Source of the DNA: Venturia oleaginea | Lineage: Eukaryota; Ascomycota; Dothideomycetes; Venturiales; Venturiaceae | Assembly: GCA_013176395.1 (NCBI GenBank) | Contig: JABMLP010000026.1 | Location: forward strand, 124,001 to 188,000 | Direction: 5' to 3' | DNA: 64,000 nt | Part shown: positions 24,261 to 33,994 of the stretch, in pieces | Layout: each line of letters starts with the position of its first letter | How positions within the stretch are numbered: the stretch's first letter is position 1 | Position numbers and translations under genes: made by a program | Notes under the pieces: model-generated | Seen by the model: the letters and a program-made list of their open reading frames with translations, nothing else | Database searches by the model: none | What the model was told of the DNA's origin: nothing

Positions 24261-25396
24261 GACACAAAACATGAACATGGAAAGAGCTTAGGCGGTGTTA
24301 TCTGGTGCTTCTGATGAAGGATTATGTACAACAAATTGGGCAGTTCAGAGCAGGTCAAAACAAGATTTCATATGGGAGATCATTCAGTGGTCGGTACAAC
24401 AACGGGTGTTGGGCGATGTTCAAAATGCTAGTCTTTGTCCTGGCGAGGCGATCTTATCGGTATCAAATGCAGAAACTTTGCTGAGGTTGTGGTTGTTGGA
24501 GATTTGTGTGTATTTGTGATATCAGTCAGGCTTTGGGTGAAGTTGCTGAACCTGTGCTTGTGATATTGGCCAGGATCATTGCACAGAGTGGAGGCGTGTT
24601 GACTTTGCGGAACGTGAGTCTCAGGATGTGCAAACGTTTTGAAATCACTCAGTGAGGGCGGTCTTGGGAAGTCAATGAAATGTGGTTGCCGGCGGTCAGT
24701 GAGTGTGGTCTTGGGAATCATTGAATGTGGTCCGTGGAAGTCCAGTCGTGCTTGACGGCAAACAACTGAAGTAGGCTTCCAATGCTCAAGCCAGGATCAA
24801 AGTCGATGGATTTCTGGCGATTTAGGGGCATAAGTGTCGATGGGGTCTTGTCATACCCTTGACAAGAAGTTGAACGTCGTTGATGAATGATGGTTCCGGA
24901 GGCTTAGGCGATCATTTTCAAATCTGCTCGTATTATCTTGTTTGCAGGATTGCATAAAGCTGTCGTTGTGTGCATTTATTTGGATACATTCTACCTCTCA
25001 TCCCGCTACAATTCCGAGACCCTCTCTCTTTTTGTTTTTCAGTCTCAGGCTCAGTCTATCACACCTCACATGCATCCTTTCAACGTCACGTCATCACAGT
25101 CGGTTTCATCAGCGGTGTCCCGCCAAGGAACTTGAAGATTTGTTCTCGCTCGAAGAGCATTTACTTCCACGTGGTTATGAAAAAATCCTTGCCAAGACTC
25201 CCTCTTCAGATTGCTAGAGTTCTAATCGATACTCATATCCTAACAAGACTGTCTTACTTAGTTAAAAGGTTAGAGCTGTTGTTTCGCGAAAAGATGCCTG
25301 CGAAAGTCGATTGATGTACCCACAGTGGCATCACACCTCATCTTCCATCATCCACCGAACCACTGACTTCTCCGAACAGCTGCAGTAGCCGTAGCC
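24261..25396. other. Intergenic, 1.1 kb, convergent 3' ends
   Basis: It lies between the ends of the RNA-binding protein gene (plus) and the mitochondrial carrier gene (minus). No supported coding frame. A possible weak hairpin-family copy is at 24791-24850. Confidence 0.5.
24791..24850. repeat. Possible degenerate hairpin repeat, copy H
   Basis: GGATCAAAGTCGATGG then ATTTCTGGCGA resembles the arm motif of copies A to G. The second arm (ATAAGTGTCGATGGGG) is only weakly complementary. Listed as doubtful. Confidence 0.3.
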
Positions 25397-26401
25397 TCAC
25401 ACAGCGTGCGCCTGAATGTCTCCCGGCACCTTGGAAGACTCCCTCAATACTTTCATCATCCATTCGTAGACGGCCCATTGAACGGCGTTTACGATAAAGG
25501 CGCGCACACTGCATACTCCGAGACCGCGGAAGAAGGGTTTTGGGCCCTCGGTTGTGTAGAGGGTTTTTGCGGTTTGGAGAGCGCCGATTCGGTTGAGTTT
25601 CTCTGGATTTGTGTTGTTATATTCTGTGTGAGATGGGGATGGGAGAAGGTGGGTGGTTGCTGTTGGTGATGATAGTGGCGATGTTAATGGTGAAGAGGAG
25701 GGCGAGGAGGTGAAGGATTGTGTTTGTACCCGCGTCTTTATCACATCGAGGGGAAAGATACTGGCCCAAGTGATTACTCCTGCAATGCCACCAGCTAGTA
25801 GCACTTTCGCTGCAGCCATTTTCTGTGATTCTTCTGCTCCAGCTTTGCTTGTAGAGAGCATGCGGTTACAGATTTCGTAACTCCAGAAGTAGAATCCGTA
25901 GCCTACTGCGTCGCGAATCGAAGTTACGGTACCGCCAAAGTAGAGACCGCGAAGGCCATCTCTGAGGACTATCTCCTTTGCTATTCCTAGGGAGGAAAGG
26001 GGTGGGGTTGTGCTTTGATGGTGGTGGTGGGGCGAGACTTGGGCGCGGCATTTTATCAATTCTGTTGGGGCGGAGACGAGGAAGGTTGCGAAACCACCTA
26101 GAGCTCCAGCTGTCCATATTTTGGATAGGGAGGGAGTGTCGGGAGATTCATTGAGGAGGGTGAGGGAACGGTTGTAGGTGTAGAAGAGAATGCCGTTCAG
26201 AGCACCGTAGCCTAGGATTGGCGCTGTTGCTCCTCTCACTAACGTACCAGCTCGATCAAATGTCCCTCTGATGGATTCTGCAGAAGTTGCGTGGACGCTC
26301 GAATCTCCAGCCTGTAATCTTGTCTTGATCAGATCCAAGGGATTTCCAATAATGATGCCAGCAGCACCACTGATATATCCAGCCCAGAATTCAGCCGACA
26401 T
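25397..26401 (-). CDS. Mitochondrial carrier (SLC25) family protein
   Basis: One exon of 334 residues from the ATG at 26401 (MSAEFWAGYISGAAG). Three carrier repeats carry the signature PX[DE]XX[KR]X[RK]: PLDLIKTRLQ, PTELIKCRAQ and PLDVIKTRVQ, each beginning a transmembrane pair. The frame runs about 27 codons further upstream but has no ATG there, so the chosen start is the first usable one. The family moves metabolites across the inner mitochondrial membrane. The PTELIKCRAQ second signature suggests the carnitine/ornithine branch, but the substrate contact residues cannot be settled by eye. A Ser/Thr/His-rich loop (SSPSSSPLTSPLSSPTATTH) precedes the third pair. It is divergent from the NYN gene across a 468-base promoter region. 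Confidence 0.9.
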   Translation of the reverse strand: MSAEFWAGYISGAAGIIIGNPLDLIKTRLQAGDSSVHATSAESIRGTFDRAGTLVRGATAPILGYGALNGILFYTYNRSLTLLNESPDTPSLSKIWTAGALGGFATFLVSAPTELIKCRAQVSPHHHHQSTTPPLSSLGIAKEIVLRDGLRGLYFGGTVTSIRDAVGYGFYFWSYEICNRMLSTSKAGAEESQKMAAAKVLLAGGIAGVITWASIFPLDVIKTRVQTQSFTSSPSSSPLTSPLSSPTATTHLLPSPSHTEYNNTNPEKLNRIGALQTAKTLYTTEGPKPFFRGLGVCSVRAFIVNAVQWAVYEWMMKVLRESSKVPGDIQAHAV

Positions 26402-26869
26402 TGAGGTTGTTGTATTGCCTGCGCACGAGTACGACTTGAACAAGCTGCCCTTTTCGGCAAACCGAGGCCGAAGCCGGGACAAGTCCTTAACCCTTTAACA
26501 TGTCTTTGTGGCACTGTGCCGTTGCCGTCTCTACTTGTATGGTGACTGTAGTATTATGAGACAGGGGAGTTATTCCTATTTCACCTAGTGGTTGCTGGTC
26601 GGCTCTTGAAGGATAACCATCTATTTATTCTAGATGGAACGCGTCAGAGACTCGTAGCCCAAGTCCATGCCCACACCCACCTCGAGTCTACAACTTCTGC
26701 CTCTCTGCAACCATTTCTTCACTCCATGATTCTGACATGAATCTCTCGAACCCACCCGTCAATTGTGCTCTCAGTATTTCCACCAGCAAGTCGCAGCCCC
26801 GCCACCATCACCAAGACGCCTGCTAACCACCGCCAAAGCTCTTAGTTCCCTCCATTAGCTTCGACTTTC
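26402..26869. other. Divergent promoter region
   Basis: Shared upstream region of the SLC25 carrier (minus) and the NYN-domain gene (plus). No coding frame is supported. Confidence 0.5.
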
Positions 26870-29206
26870 ATGCCCGCGCAGGCTACACGCAGTCCTTGGG
26901 ACTTCTCAGATGCTTTCCCCATTCTGAGAAACCCCCCAGACCACAAGAATCTGTCTCAGCGCCCTGTGTCAGCCGTTCCAACTAAGTCTGCTGTGGACGC
27001 CACCCCGCAGCGGCAAAGCAAAACCAATGGCCTTGGAGACTTTTCCAAGATCTACGAGTACCTGAACATCACAGCCGACCCTCCCAAACCTCTTGCTCCC
27101 AGTCCTGTCAAGGAAAAGCCTGCCTCCAAGCTCCATGTACCCGATCCAAACCGTCCCCCGCCACCCGGCCCTTCCATCAAAGACGAAGCATACGCCTCAG
27201 ACGGAGCAGTATATACAAAGAAGAACGTACGGTTCAATGAAGATGCAGATGTATACGAAGTTACGGACGCGTTGGACAGTCCTACTTCCGACGATGTCCT
27301 CGGATCAAGTTCGCCATCCAAAAAGAAGACGAAGCGGGAGAAGAAGGCAGCATTGAAAGAGAGGAAGAAAGCTATCAATGCTGCCAAAATTTCTGGAAAG
27401 GTGGAGAAGCAGCAAGCCAAGGCATTGCGACTTAAATCCGCTAGCGACATCGATTCTGAAGCCGATGTCCGCAGGATCAAGAAGCAAACTCCTGCTAGAA
27501 AGGCGAGCGTCCACAGTCAGTTGCCGGTGACACTGAAGATTGCCACGCCACAACATGACTACAATTTACGTTCGGCAGTTGCGAGTCCCAGTACAGCGAC
27601 CCCGAATGTTCTGTCGGGCAGTGCTCCAATTCCAATCCCGAGCATCTCAACAACAGGAGCCAACAACAAGAGCAAGAAGAAGGTCGCGCAGGCTTCTTCT
27701 GCAGATAGCTCACCCGCGAAAAGCATTCAACAACCGAGTTTACTAAGCGACAATCTCCTGCCTGGACCGATTACACCAAAGATAAAAAAGACAAAAAACA
27801 AAGTGCCCGGAACGCCGCAAGCAGCCGTCCGCCTCGAGCACAACGACTTTTTGAACTCTCTTCAATACCCACTCCCTCCTCTCTTGCAGCCTTCAGCGTC
27901 TATATCTACGTCTCCGAAGCAAGCCAAACGGCAAGTACCCCGTCCTTTCTCATTATATTCTCTTCTTGAGCAGACTATCGTCTCCAACGAAGCGACTGCT
28001 GCGATAAAAAACTTCAGGCTGGCCAAAACAGCTGTGAACTCTCTCCTTCCTGTCATTCGAAGACCTCCGGTATCTGTTCCTGTCGATGACAGACTTCCGA
28101 GGCTCGAAACACCAGCTGAACATTTTCAAGCCATTTACGGGAAGCGATCACAAGATCTGGGGCGCATTTCGCAATCAACTACTACCTTCTTTCATCAGTA
28201 CCCCGATACATTGATGTCTCCTCGAAATTTCTGTATGCCTGTCCCTCGACCACAAATTAATACTTTCTTTAGTGATGCAACAGCCTTCACGGTCTACTCC
28301 AAGGCAGATCGTGATCTTCAGCTGTTTTTCCGCCTGCTGCACGATTTTGGCGAGGACAAGGAAGCTCTCGCCCAGCCTGTACATCTGGCGAATCACACCT
28401 CGTCCCCCAATGGCATTCACGTATTTGTCGACTTTTCCAACATCTGGATCGGTTTCATGGAGCATTTGAAATATCTTCCGAAGCCTCCAGGACTCCAAAT
28501 TCCCCATCAAAATCTTTCATTTGATTCACTTGTTCTATTACTGGAGCGTCGCCGCCCTGTCGGCAAACGGGTTCTAGCTGGGTCACTACCTCTGCTTCCA
28601 GCCATGGAATTGGCTAAAGCCATAGGTTACGAAACCAACATCTTGGACAAAGTGTATAAAGCTCGCGAATTGAGCGAGAAACAGAAGCGATATGCTGTGG
28701 CCAACGCTCTTCGCCGTGGAAACTCTGCATCTGCTGTGCTTGGAACTTCTGGTAGTGGCATCGTGACCAACGGAAAAGCAAGCAGTGGCACTGGAATATG
28801 TGTTCCTGCTGTTGTTCCGCTCTTCAGTAATCCGACCGGGGCTGCCATTGGTAATCCGGTCATTCCACAGGCTCCCGCGCATTTGAAGAGTCAAATGTCG
28901 CCGGAGAAATGGGTCGAGCAAGGTGTGGACGAAATTCTGCATCTGAAGATCCTGGAGAGCATTGTGGATACCGATGAACCGAGCACTATGGTCGTTGCTA
29001 CTGGCGATGCTGCAAAGGCCGAGTACAGTGAGGGCTTCATGAAGATGATAGTCCGCGCATTGAAGAAGGGCTGGAAGGTTGAGTTGGTGGCCTGGGGGAA
29101 AAGTATCAGTATGGACTATCGCAGGCCAAATTTCACCAACACGTGGGCTGGACAGTTCAGGATTATCGAATTGGATCAGTATGCCGAGTTCTTGCTCGAT
29201 ACATGA
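26870..29206 (+). CDS. NYN (PIN-like ribonuclease) domain protein
   Basis: One exon, 778 residues, starting MPAQATRSPWDF. The first half is low-complexity, rich in Lys, Ser and Pro, with a basic stretch (KKKTKREKKAALKERKKA) that could be a nuclear signal. The NYN domain begins near residue 512 with GIHVFVDFSNIWIGF, whose Asp is the first acidic active-site residue. It continues with WVEQGVDEILHLKI and VVATGDAAKAEYSEGF, the second and third acidic motifs, and ends GWKVELVAWGKSIS...TNTWAG. NYN domains are metal-dependent RNases. The acidic residues appear intact, so activity is plausible. RNA targets are unknown. A non-conserved insert rich in Gly, Ser and Ala separates the first two motifs. 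Confidence 0.82.
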   Translation: MPAQATRSPWDFSDAFPILRNPPDHKNLSQRPVSAVPTKSAVDATPQRQSKTNGLGDFSKIYEYLNITADPPKPLAPSPVKEKPASKLHVPDPNRPPPPGPSIKDEAYASDGAVYTKKNVRFNEDADVYEVTDALDSPTSDDVLGSSSPSKKKTKREKKAALKERKKAINAAKISGKVEKQQAKALRLKSASDIDSEADVRRIKKQTPARKASVHSQLPVTLKIATPQHDYNLRSAVASPSTATPNVLSGSAPIPIPSISTTGANNKSKKKVAQASSADSSPAKSIQQPSLLSDNLLPGPITPKIKKTKNKVPGTPQAAVRLEHNDFLNSLQYPLPPLLQPSASISTSPKQAKRQVPRPFSLYSLLEQTIVSNEATAAIKNFRLAKTAVNSLLPVIRRPPVSVPVDDRLPRLETPAEHFQAIYGKRSQDLGRISQSTTTFFHQYPDTLMSPRNFCMPVPRPQINTFFSDATAFTVYSKADRDLQLFFRLLHDFGEDKEALAQPVHLANHTSSPNGIHVFVDFSNIWIGFMEHLKYLPKPPGLQIPHQNLSFDSLVLLLERRRPVGKRVLAGSLPLLPAMELAKAIGYETNILDKVYKARELSEKQKRYAVANALRRGNSASAVLGTSGSGIVTNGKASSGTGICVPAVVPLFSNPTGAAIGNPVIPQAPAHLKSQMSPEKWVEQGVDEILHLKILESIVDTDEPSTMVVATGDAAKAEYSEGFMKMIVRALKKGWKVELVAWGKSISMDYRRPNFTNTWAGQFRIIELDQYAEFLLDT

Positions 29207-29371
29207 TATCTTGAGAAGACGCGGCATGAGCGTTTTTCTGTAACTCCTCGAAGATCGAGTATTGGGCGTACTTGTTGTGACCGAGATGGATTCTCTGGCA
29301 TCATGCTGCAAACCGTTTGACATGGCCACATCAATATTGTTACGATCATTTTCCTGCCATCGCTGCTGGTT

Positions 29372-29410
29372 GTCTGGAGGGAGTCTGGAGGGAGTCTGGA
29401 GGGAGTCTGG
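29372..29410. repeat. 11-bp tandem repeat, unit GTCTGGAGGGA, 3.5 copies
   Basis: Exact units at 29372-29382, 29383-29393 and 29394-29404, then GTCTGG. It lies about 170 bases past the stop codon of the NYN gene, so it may be in the 3' UTR. Confidence 0.85.
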
Positions 29411-29999
29411 AAGGATACGTCATTGGCGTCCCAATATTCCAAAACTAGGCGACATTATTGGAGGTCTCTCATTTGTTGGCAATCATTGGTCACAGGACAT
29501 GAGAGAAACCTGGTTCGATTCTACATGAGTATGATCGTATTGATGACAGTGATGACAATTATGGCATGGCCGGTTGGAGATGAACGAGATCATTTCATGG
29601 ATGGCATAGCCGGTCAATATGGCATGGGAGATGGATTAGTTTTGGAACAGAACTTAAAAGCAACTAACTACTTGAATAGATCATGATCATGAGAGATGAT
29701 CGTAACGTTGATACTCGTTTTCTTGGGCATGTTCACACAATAAAAATGTGCACAGTTCTAGTCGTTTGTATCCTTTCTATGTCTATGGTCATTATCTAGG
29801 ATCTCTACAACTTGCTGTCCTGCCCCGACACCAATGCTTCCGAGCCTACGCAAGGATGATACCACAGTGTATTGTTTGAATTATACTTCCTTTTCACCTC
29901 AACGAGTCTTGGATAACTGACACTCTAAAATGTGTTCTGCCAATTCGGTTCAAAAAAGGTTGCCGGGACACAATAATCAATAATCTGGCACAAAGTTCA

Positions 30000-30251
30000 T
30001 CAGGCCAGGAAAGGAGGAATATCCATTTCCTTATTCTCGGCCACTTGTCCGCCCACCGCAAAAAATGGTTCCAAAATCGTGCCCGCTTGAAGAGAGTCAT
30101 GAGGCCGCGTTTCCAGTTCGTTACACCGAGGGCTGCGTCGAAGAAAATGAGAGGCGAGGACATGATTGCTGTGCCTATCCTTACACCACTGGGGCTGTTG
30201 GATGTTGTCCCCATACTTACCATGAGGGAGGGCACGCTTGGCGCTCTCCAT
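30000..30251 (-). CDS. Small hypothetical protein (doubtful)
   Basis: A minus-strand frame opens with ATG at 30251 (MESAKRALPHGKYGDN) and runs 83 codons to 30000, ending AGTILEPFFAVGGQVAENKE then MDIPPFLA. Codon use in the last third looks natural. A GTAAGT donor occurs just after PHG; splicing it to the AG near 30165 would put the rest in a different frame (IMSSPLIFFDAALGVTNWKR). I cannot decide between the two and recognise no family. One of the perfect hairpins lies just upstream, in what would be the leader. Confidence 0.25.
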   Translation of the reverse strand: MESAKRALPHGKYGDNIQQPQWCKDRHSNHVLASHFLRRSPRCNELETRPHDSLQAGTILEPFFAVGGQVAENKEMDIPPFLA

Positions 30252-30283
30252 AGGCGTCGAAGAAACTTCAAATCCCGTACTCC

Positions 30284-30315
30284 TTGGTTCATCACCCACA
30301 GGCGTGATGAACCAA
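30284..30315. repeat. Perfect 12-bp stem hairpin
   Basis: TTGGTTCATCAC (30284-30295) and GTGATGAACCAA (30304-30315) are exact complements around an 8-base loop. No protein motif covers it. Confidence 0.9.
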
Positions 30316-30411
30316 AGAGTATGTGTTGAATAGGCTTTGTACCCGTGTAGAGATGATATGAATAAAAATGTCTGTATTGATTGATGATGTATGTTGATAT
30401 ATGTTTGAGAT

Positions 30412-30439
30412 CTGAAGTCTCTCGTGCAAGAGACTTCAG
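30412..30439. repeat. Perfect 11-bp stem hairpin
   Basis: CTGAAGTCTCT (30412-30422) and AGAGACTTCAG (30429-30439) are exact complements around a 6-base loop, 96 bases from the preceding hairpin and unrelated to it in sequence. Confidence 0.9.
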
Positions 30440-31486
30440 CCCCCTGTGTGCCAAGGAGTCCACAGTATGTGAATAGAATCAATGGGTAGGTTTTAATAGA
30501 GGGTAAGGAGGAAGGATATGGAGTCAGGTACATTCAAGCTACAGGTTAGCAACAATCAATTCTGCTTCTGAAAGTGGGGATGAGGAAAAGAGTCATGTTG
30601 CCGTGAAGAACGAAGCGCAGGATTCCGGGTAATGTGCGATATATTGAAAATAGAGTCACCAAAAAGGCAACCTCAAGGAGGATGGAAGAAACAAATACCT
30701 CGCACTCAACGCTTTTTTCCCTAAAGATAAATGCATGCAGGTAGAAGTCGTAGGTGAGCACCCAGTAGCGAAAATGAATCATTTAGTTCCTGCTTAATTA
30801 TATACGGCCGACAATATCTAGCTTTAAGTCTACAACACTTTGATGTTCTTGGGTGTCCCTGTCGACACCCTCACTGGGGCAAGTAGATCGGTGTAATCGT
30901 TTCACGGAGGGCACTCCTACAGACCCGTGACCTAGCACTGCAAGTGGAGTTTCTTCCCGATCTAGAAAAGGATTTCGCTTGCATTGTGTTTTGATTGGTG
31001 TAGGGTCGGTTCTCGACCTGAGGCCTGATCGGCGGGAAAAGATTAGAAACAAAGGACTGTGACGGCACGGATAATTCCCAATTTCGCAGCTTATTGTAAG
31101 TATTTGTCTGTATTCTATGGTCATGGGCACTGCGTTCGATGCTTGACAGAAAATTCCGGACATGAATGATTTGGAACAGGCACTCTTGAAAATGTCGCGA
31201 CAACACGCTCATAACCATACAAGCATCCTATTTGTACAGAAGGTCAGCCATGAGAGTGAAGAAGACCAATTGGGTATACCACCACCAGACATCCCAAAGA
31301 ATCAGAGGGACAGAACAACAAGCAGGCCATTTTCGCATCCATTCATTGCGCCTGCCCAAAACGCCCAAAATTCAAAGCATGGAAAAATACCCATAGTATG
31401 TCAGGGTTCCAATATTCATCCTGCAAGACGATGCCAAGTGCTAGAATCGAGCAAGAAACCGACCAACATCAAGCATGAGAGCAAAA

Positions 31487-33443
31487 TTAAGCGGCCACAC
31501 CTTCAACCTCGCCCTCCGCTGGCTCTTGCTCTTGAGTAGATTGCGTACCAGAAGCACCAGCCTCAGCCCAAGAACCGTAGAGGCCACGCTTAGCACGAAT
31601 GCGAATGGCACCGCCGATAACGCCCTTTTTAATATCATCCTGCTCAACCTTGACAGCGTCTTTCGTAGCCAAGACCAAGACTTCAAAGAACATCTTAGTA
31701 GCTTCTCGTCGATTGGTGGTCTCCTCTGGTATTAAGTCTTGTAGGAGTGCAGAGCTCTTCTGCCGTGACGATGCATCATTAGCGCCTTCGGGACCGAAGA
31801 AATCGCGTAGGAGATGCACAGCATGCTGAGTGCCTTGGCTGATTGGACCGTCGTCTTTTGGGTGGAGGTCTGGGTATGTCGTGTCGTCGAAATCAGGAAG
31901 AGGGTCACCTCCCCTACCACTAGCATCATCTTCTTCTCCCATGGATGGTGCGCGAACTGATTCATCGCGGGGAATTTCTTCAACGGGTCCGGCGTCATCG
32001 AATACTGGCATATCGTCGCCGAAGTTGGGAGCGAAATCATCCTCGAGAACGGTTTCCTTGGGTGATTGTTGTTGCTCCTCATCTGAAAACAAGTCTGCCA
32101 CGCCACTGTCCCGCTTACGCTTGAGCTCACCAGATCGCTTGACGATATCGACAGAGAGAACATCGCGAAGTTCCGGAGCCCAACCAGAATTTCGTCCATC
32201 GCCGAGAATGTTCGAGATAAAGCTTCCGTTCTTTTGCATGCTCATGAGTGCCAGCAACATAGGGTCGCGGGGCAGAAAGCTCTGCGGTTTGAGAATCTTG
32301 CTGTGGTCATTTTGTTGTGATTTAATCTGTGCGTTTGGAATCTCGGTATCGCTGTCCATCTGCAAAAGCTTCCTCCGTTTGACGCGTTGTGCTGCCTCGA
32401 TGGTGGTTTCTTCCTGTGCATCAAACAAAGAGGTTCCATTTGGCGCAAAAGAAGTTTCAAGTTCGCGCTCCACACTAGGTCGGAGATCAGAGAGTGGTGA
32501 GAGTGTATCGCGTGGTCTCGGGGTTGGTGCGTCCAAACCACCAAAATTGCCAGTCGTGTCCATAATACCATAATCATCGTCCATCATAGGCATGTCACTC
32601 ATCTCTGTATGTCCAAGCACCGAAGGATCTTTCGCAGGCGCGTCATCATCCAGATCGAGAACAAGTCCATCATCCTCTAGCATTGTAGGCTCATCCTGAA
32701 CAGTAGGAGCTCGTCGAGCAATCTCAATGTCATCGTCATCGTCCAAATCCAAAATTAAGCCGTCGTCATCCAAGGCGCGGGGAGCTTCAGTGCTAGTAGG
32801 GGCTTGTATGCTATCGGTGATCAGGCTCTGAGTTCCCCAGTCGAGAACCGTGTTATCCCCTCCTCCAAGCTCCATCGTCTCAGCAAGTAGAAGCTCCGGA
32901 TCCATCATGGGGACGAGCAGATCGAGCTCGGTAAGGACATCGGCCATGACCAATGAATTTGGGTTCGCGGCGTGCGTTTGATCTGCTGGTAAATCGACAT
33001 TGCCAGGTCGGAAAGCCTGCGCGCGTCAGTACTCGATGTCTCATTGTCCATAATCACCACGCGCGTCATGTTTTGGTAATCCCTCAGCGCCAAAAAGCGC
33101 GTCGAATGTAGCTTGAGCCTACGCGACAGGATCCCGCGATGATCTGTGAACAGAAAGTGGGAATTGGGGCGCGTCTCACCATCTTGATCTTGAGCAGAGC
33201 TTCATTGCAATCATCCAGTAGATAGCCTGCCTTCCTTCGGTAGATCCGTACGACTCCCAGGAGCAATTGTCCACTGAGTCGCAAAGCCATTGGCGCCGAG
33301 TTCTGGTCCACGAGCATCTGAATGCTGTCGTCGAGACTGGCTTGGACGCAATCCTTCTTAGAGAGTTTGCGCTCCATGTTGGCAGCGAGCCAGACGCGGG
33401 CCAGCGGCCCCGTCTTTGAGAGAAGAGTATCGGAATAAAACAT
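31487..33443 (-). CDS. rad21: Cohesin kleisin subunit Rad21/Scc1 (Mcd1)
   Basis: Exons 33443-33180 and 33016-31487 (163-base intron) give 597 residues. The N-terminal domain begins MFYSDTLLSKTGPLARVWLA and ends [24 protein letters not shown] across the intron, which is the Smc3-binding kleisin module. The C-terminal winged helix (EATKMFFEVLVLATKDAVKVEQ) binds Smc1. The middle is acidic and disordered, with DDDGLILDLDDDDD-like repeats, and should contain separase sites. Cohesin ring closure and sister-chromatid cohesion are the established role. The N-terminus matches the mitotic Rad21 form, so I favour it over meiotic Rec8. Continuous homology across the splice makes the intron secure. Confidence 0.93.
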
Positions 33444-33994
33444 TTGGATATATTTGTTGTGTTATGGGGTCGAGGAGTGATGAATCCCTCGCGGGGTGGG
33501 TGAATATGGTTCGTCGCGTCTGTGGTGTTGTTATGATTCGAAGTTCGCACGACTGCGTTGGTGGCTGGGGCCTGCTAAACCCTGGTGATAAATTGGGACG
33601 GCTACCCTAACAAAGAATGGCGGGTATACGCGAATCAGGCTGAAGGCAAGGCGACGCTTTGATTCTTATACAACGAAAAATGTTGCAACATGATGGTGCA
33701 TTTCAGTGTTGAAGGTGTTACGAAGGTAAATCAGATGAACACTTGAAAGCTTCACTTGGATATGAGATGATAAACGAACCCAGTGGAGTAATATAGGCAA
33801 TAATTATCCACAATCATTATTGTATTAGGTCTGATGTCTATAGTATCGTGAAATATCTGCCTGTAAAATCCAGCTTCCAAGGAGCTGTTCCTGGTCTCAA
33901 AGCTTTTTTCTTTATATGTACGCGAAACAGAGGAGGAAAATGGTATCATGCAACTGCTAAAGGGAAACGAAGAAAATAACATCATAAAATCAAA
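33444..33994. other. Intergenic: rad21 promoter and kelch gene 3' region
   Basis: No coding frame is supported. AT-rich toward 33.9 kb, as expected for a 3' UTR. Confidence 0.5.

Larger units (their letters stand above)
29207..31486. other. Gene-poor stretch, 2.3 kb, with repeats and hairpins
   Basis: It lies between the NYN gene and the rad21 3' end. It contains an 11-bp tandem repeat (29372-29410), two perfect hairpins (30284-30315 and 30412-30439), a small possible minus-strand frame (30000-30251) and another at 30782-30546 rich in hydrophobic residues. None of these matches a family I recognise. Confidence 0.5.

Noticed and set aside
28586..29329. Antisense frame of 247 codons across the NYN domain
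   Set aside because: It overlaps the conserved NYN motifs on the plus strand and shows no family signature.
29372..29410. Regular 11-bp repeats considered as a CRISPR-like array
   Set aside because: The units are contiguous without spacers, and the host is eukaryotic; it is a simple tandem repeat.
30045..30329. Plus-strand frame of 94 codons (MSAHRKKWFQNR...)
   Set aside because: It runs antisense to the small possible minus-strand gene and through the perfect hairpin; no family is recognised.
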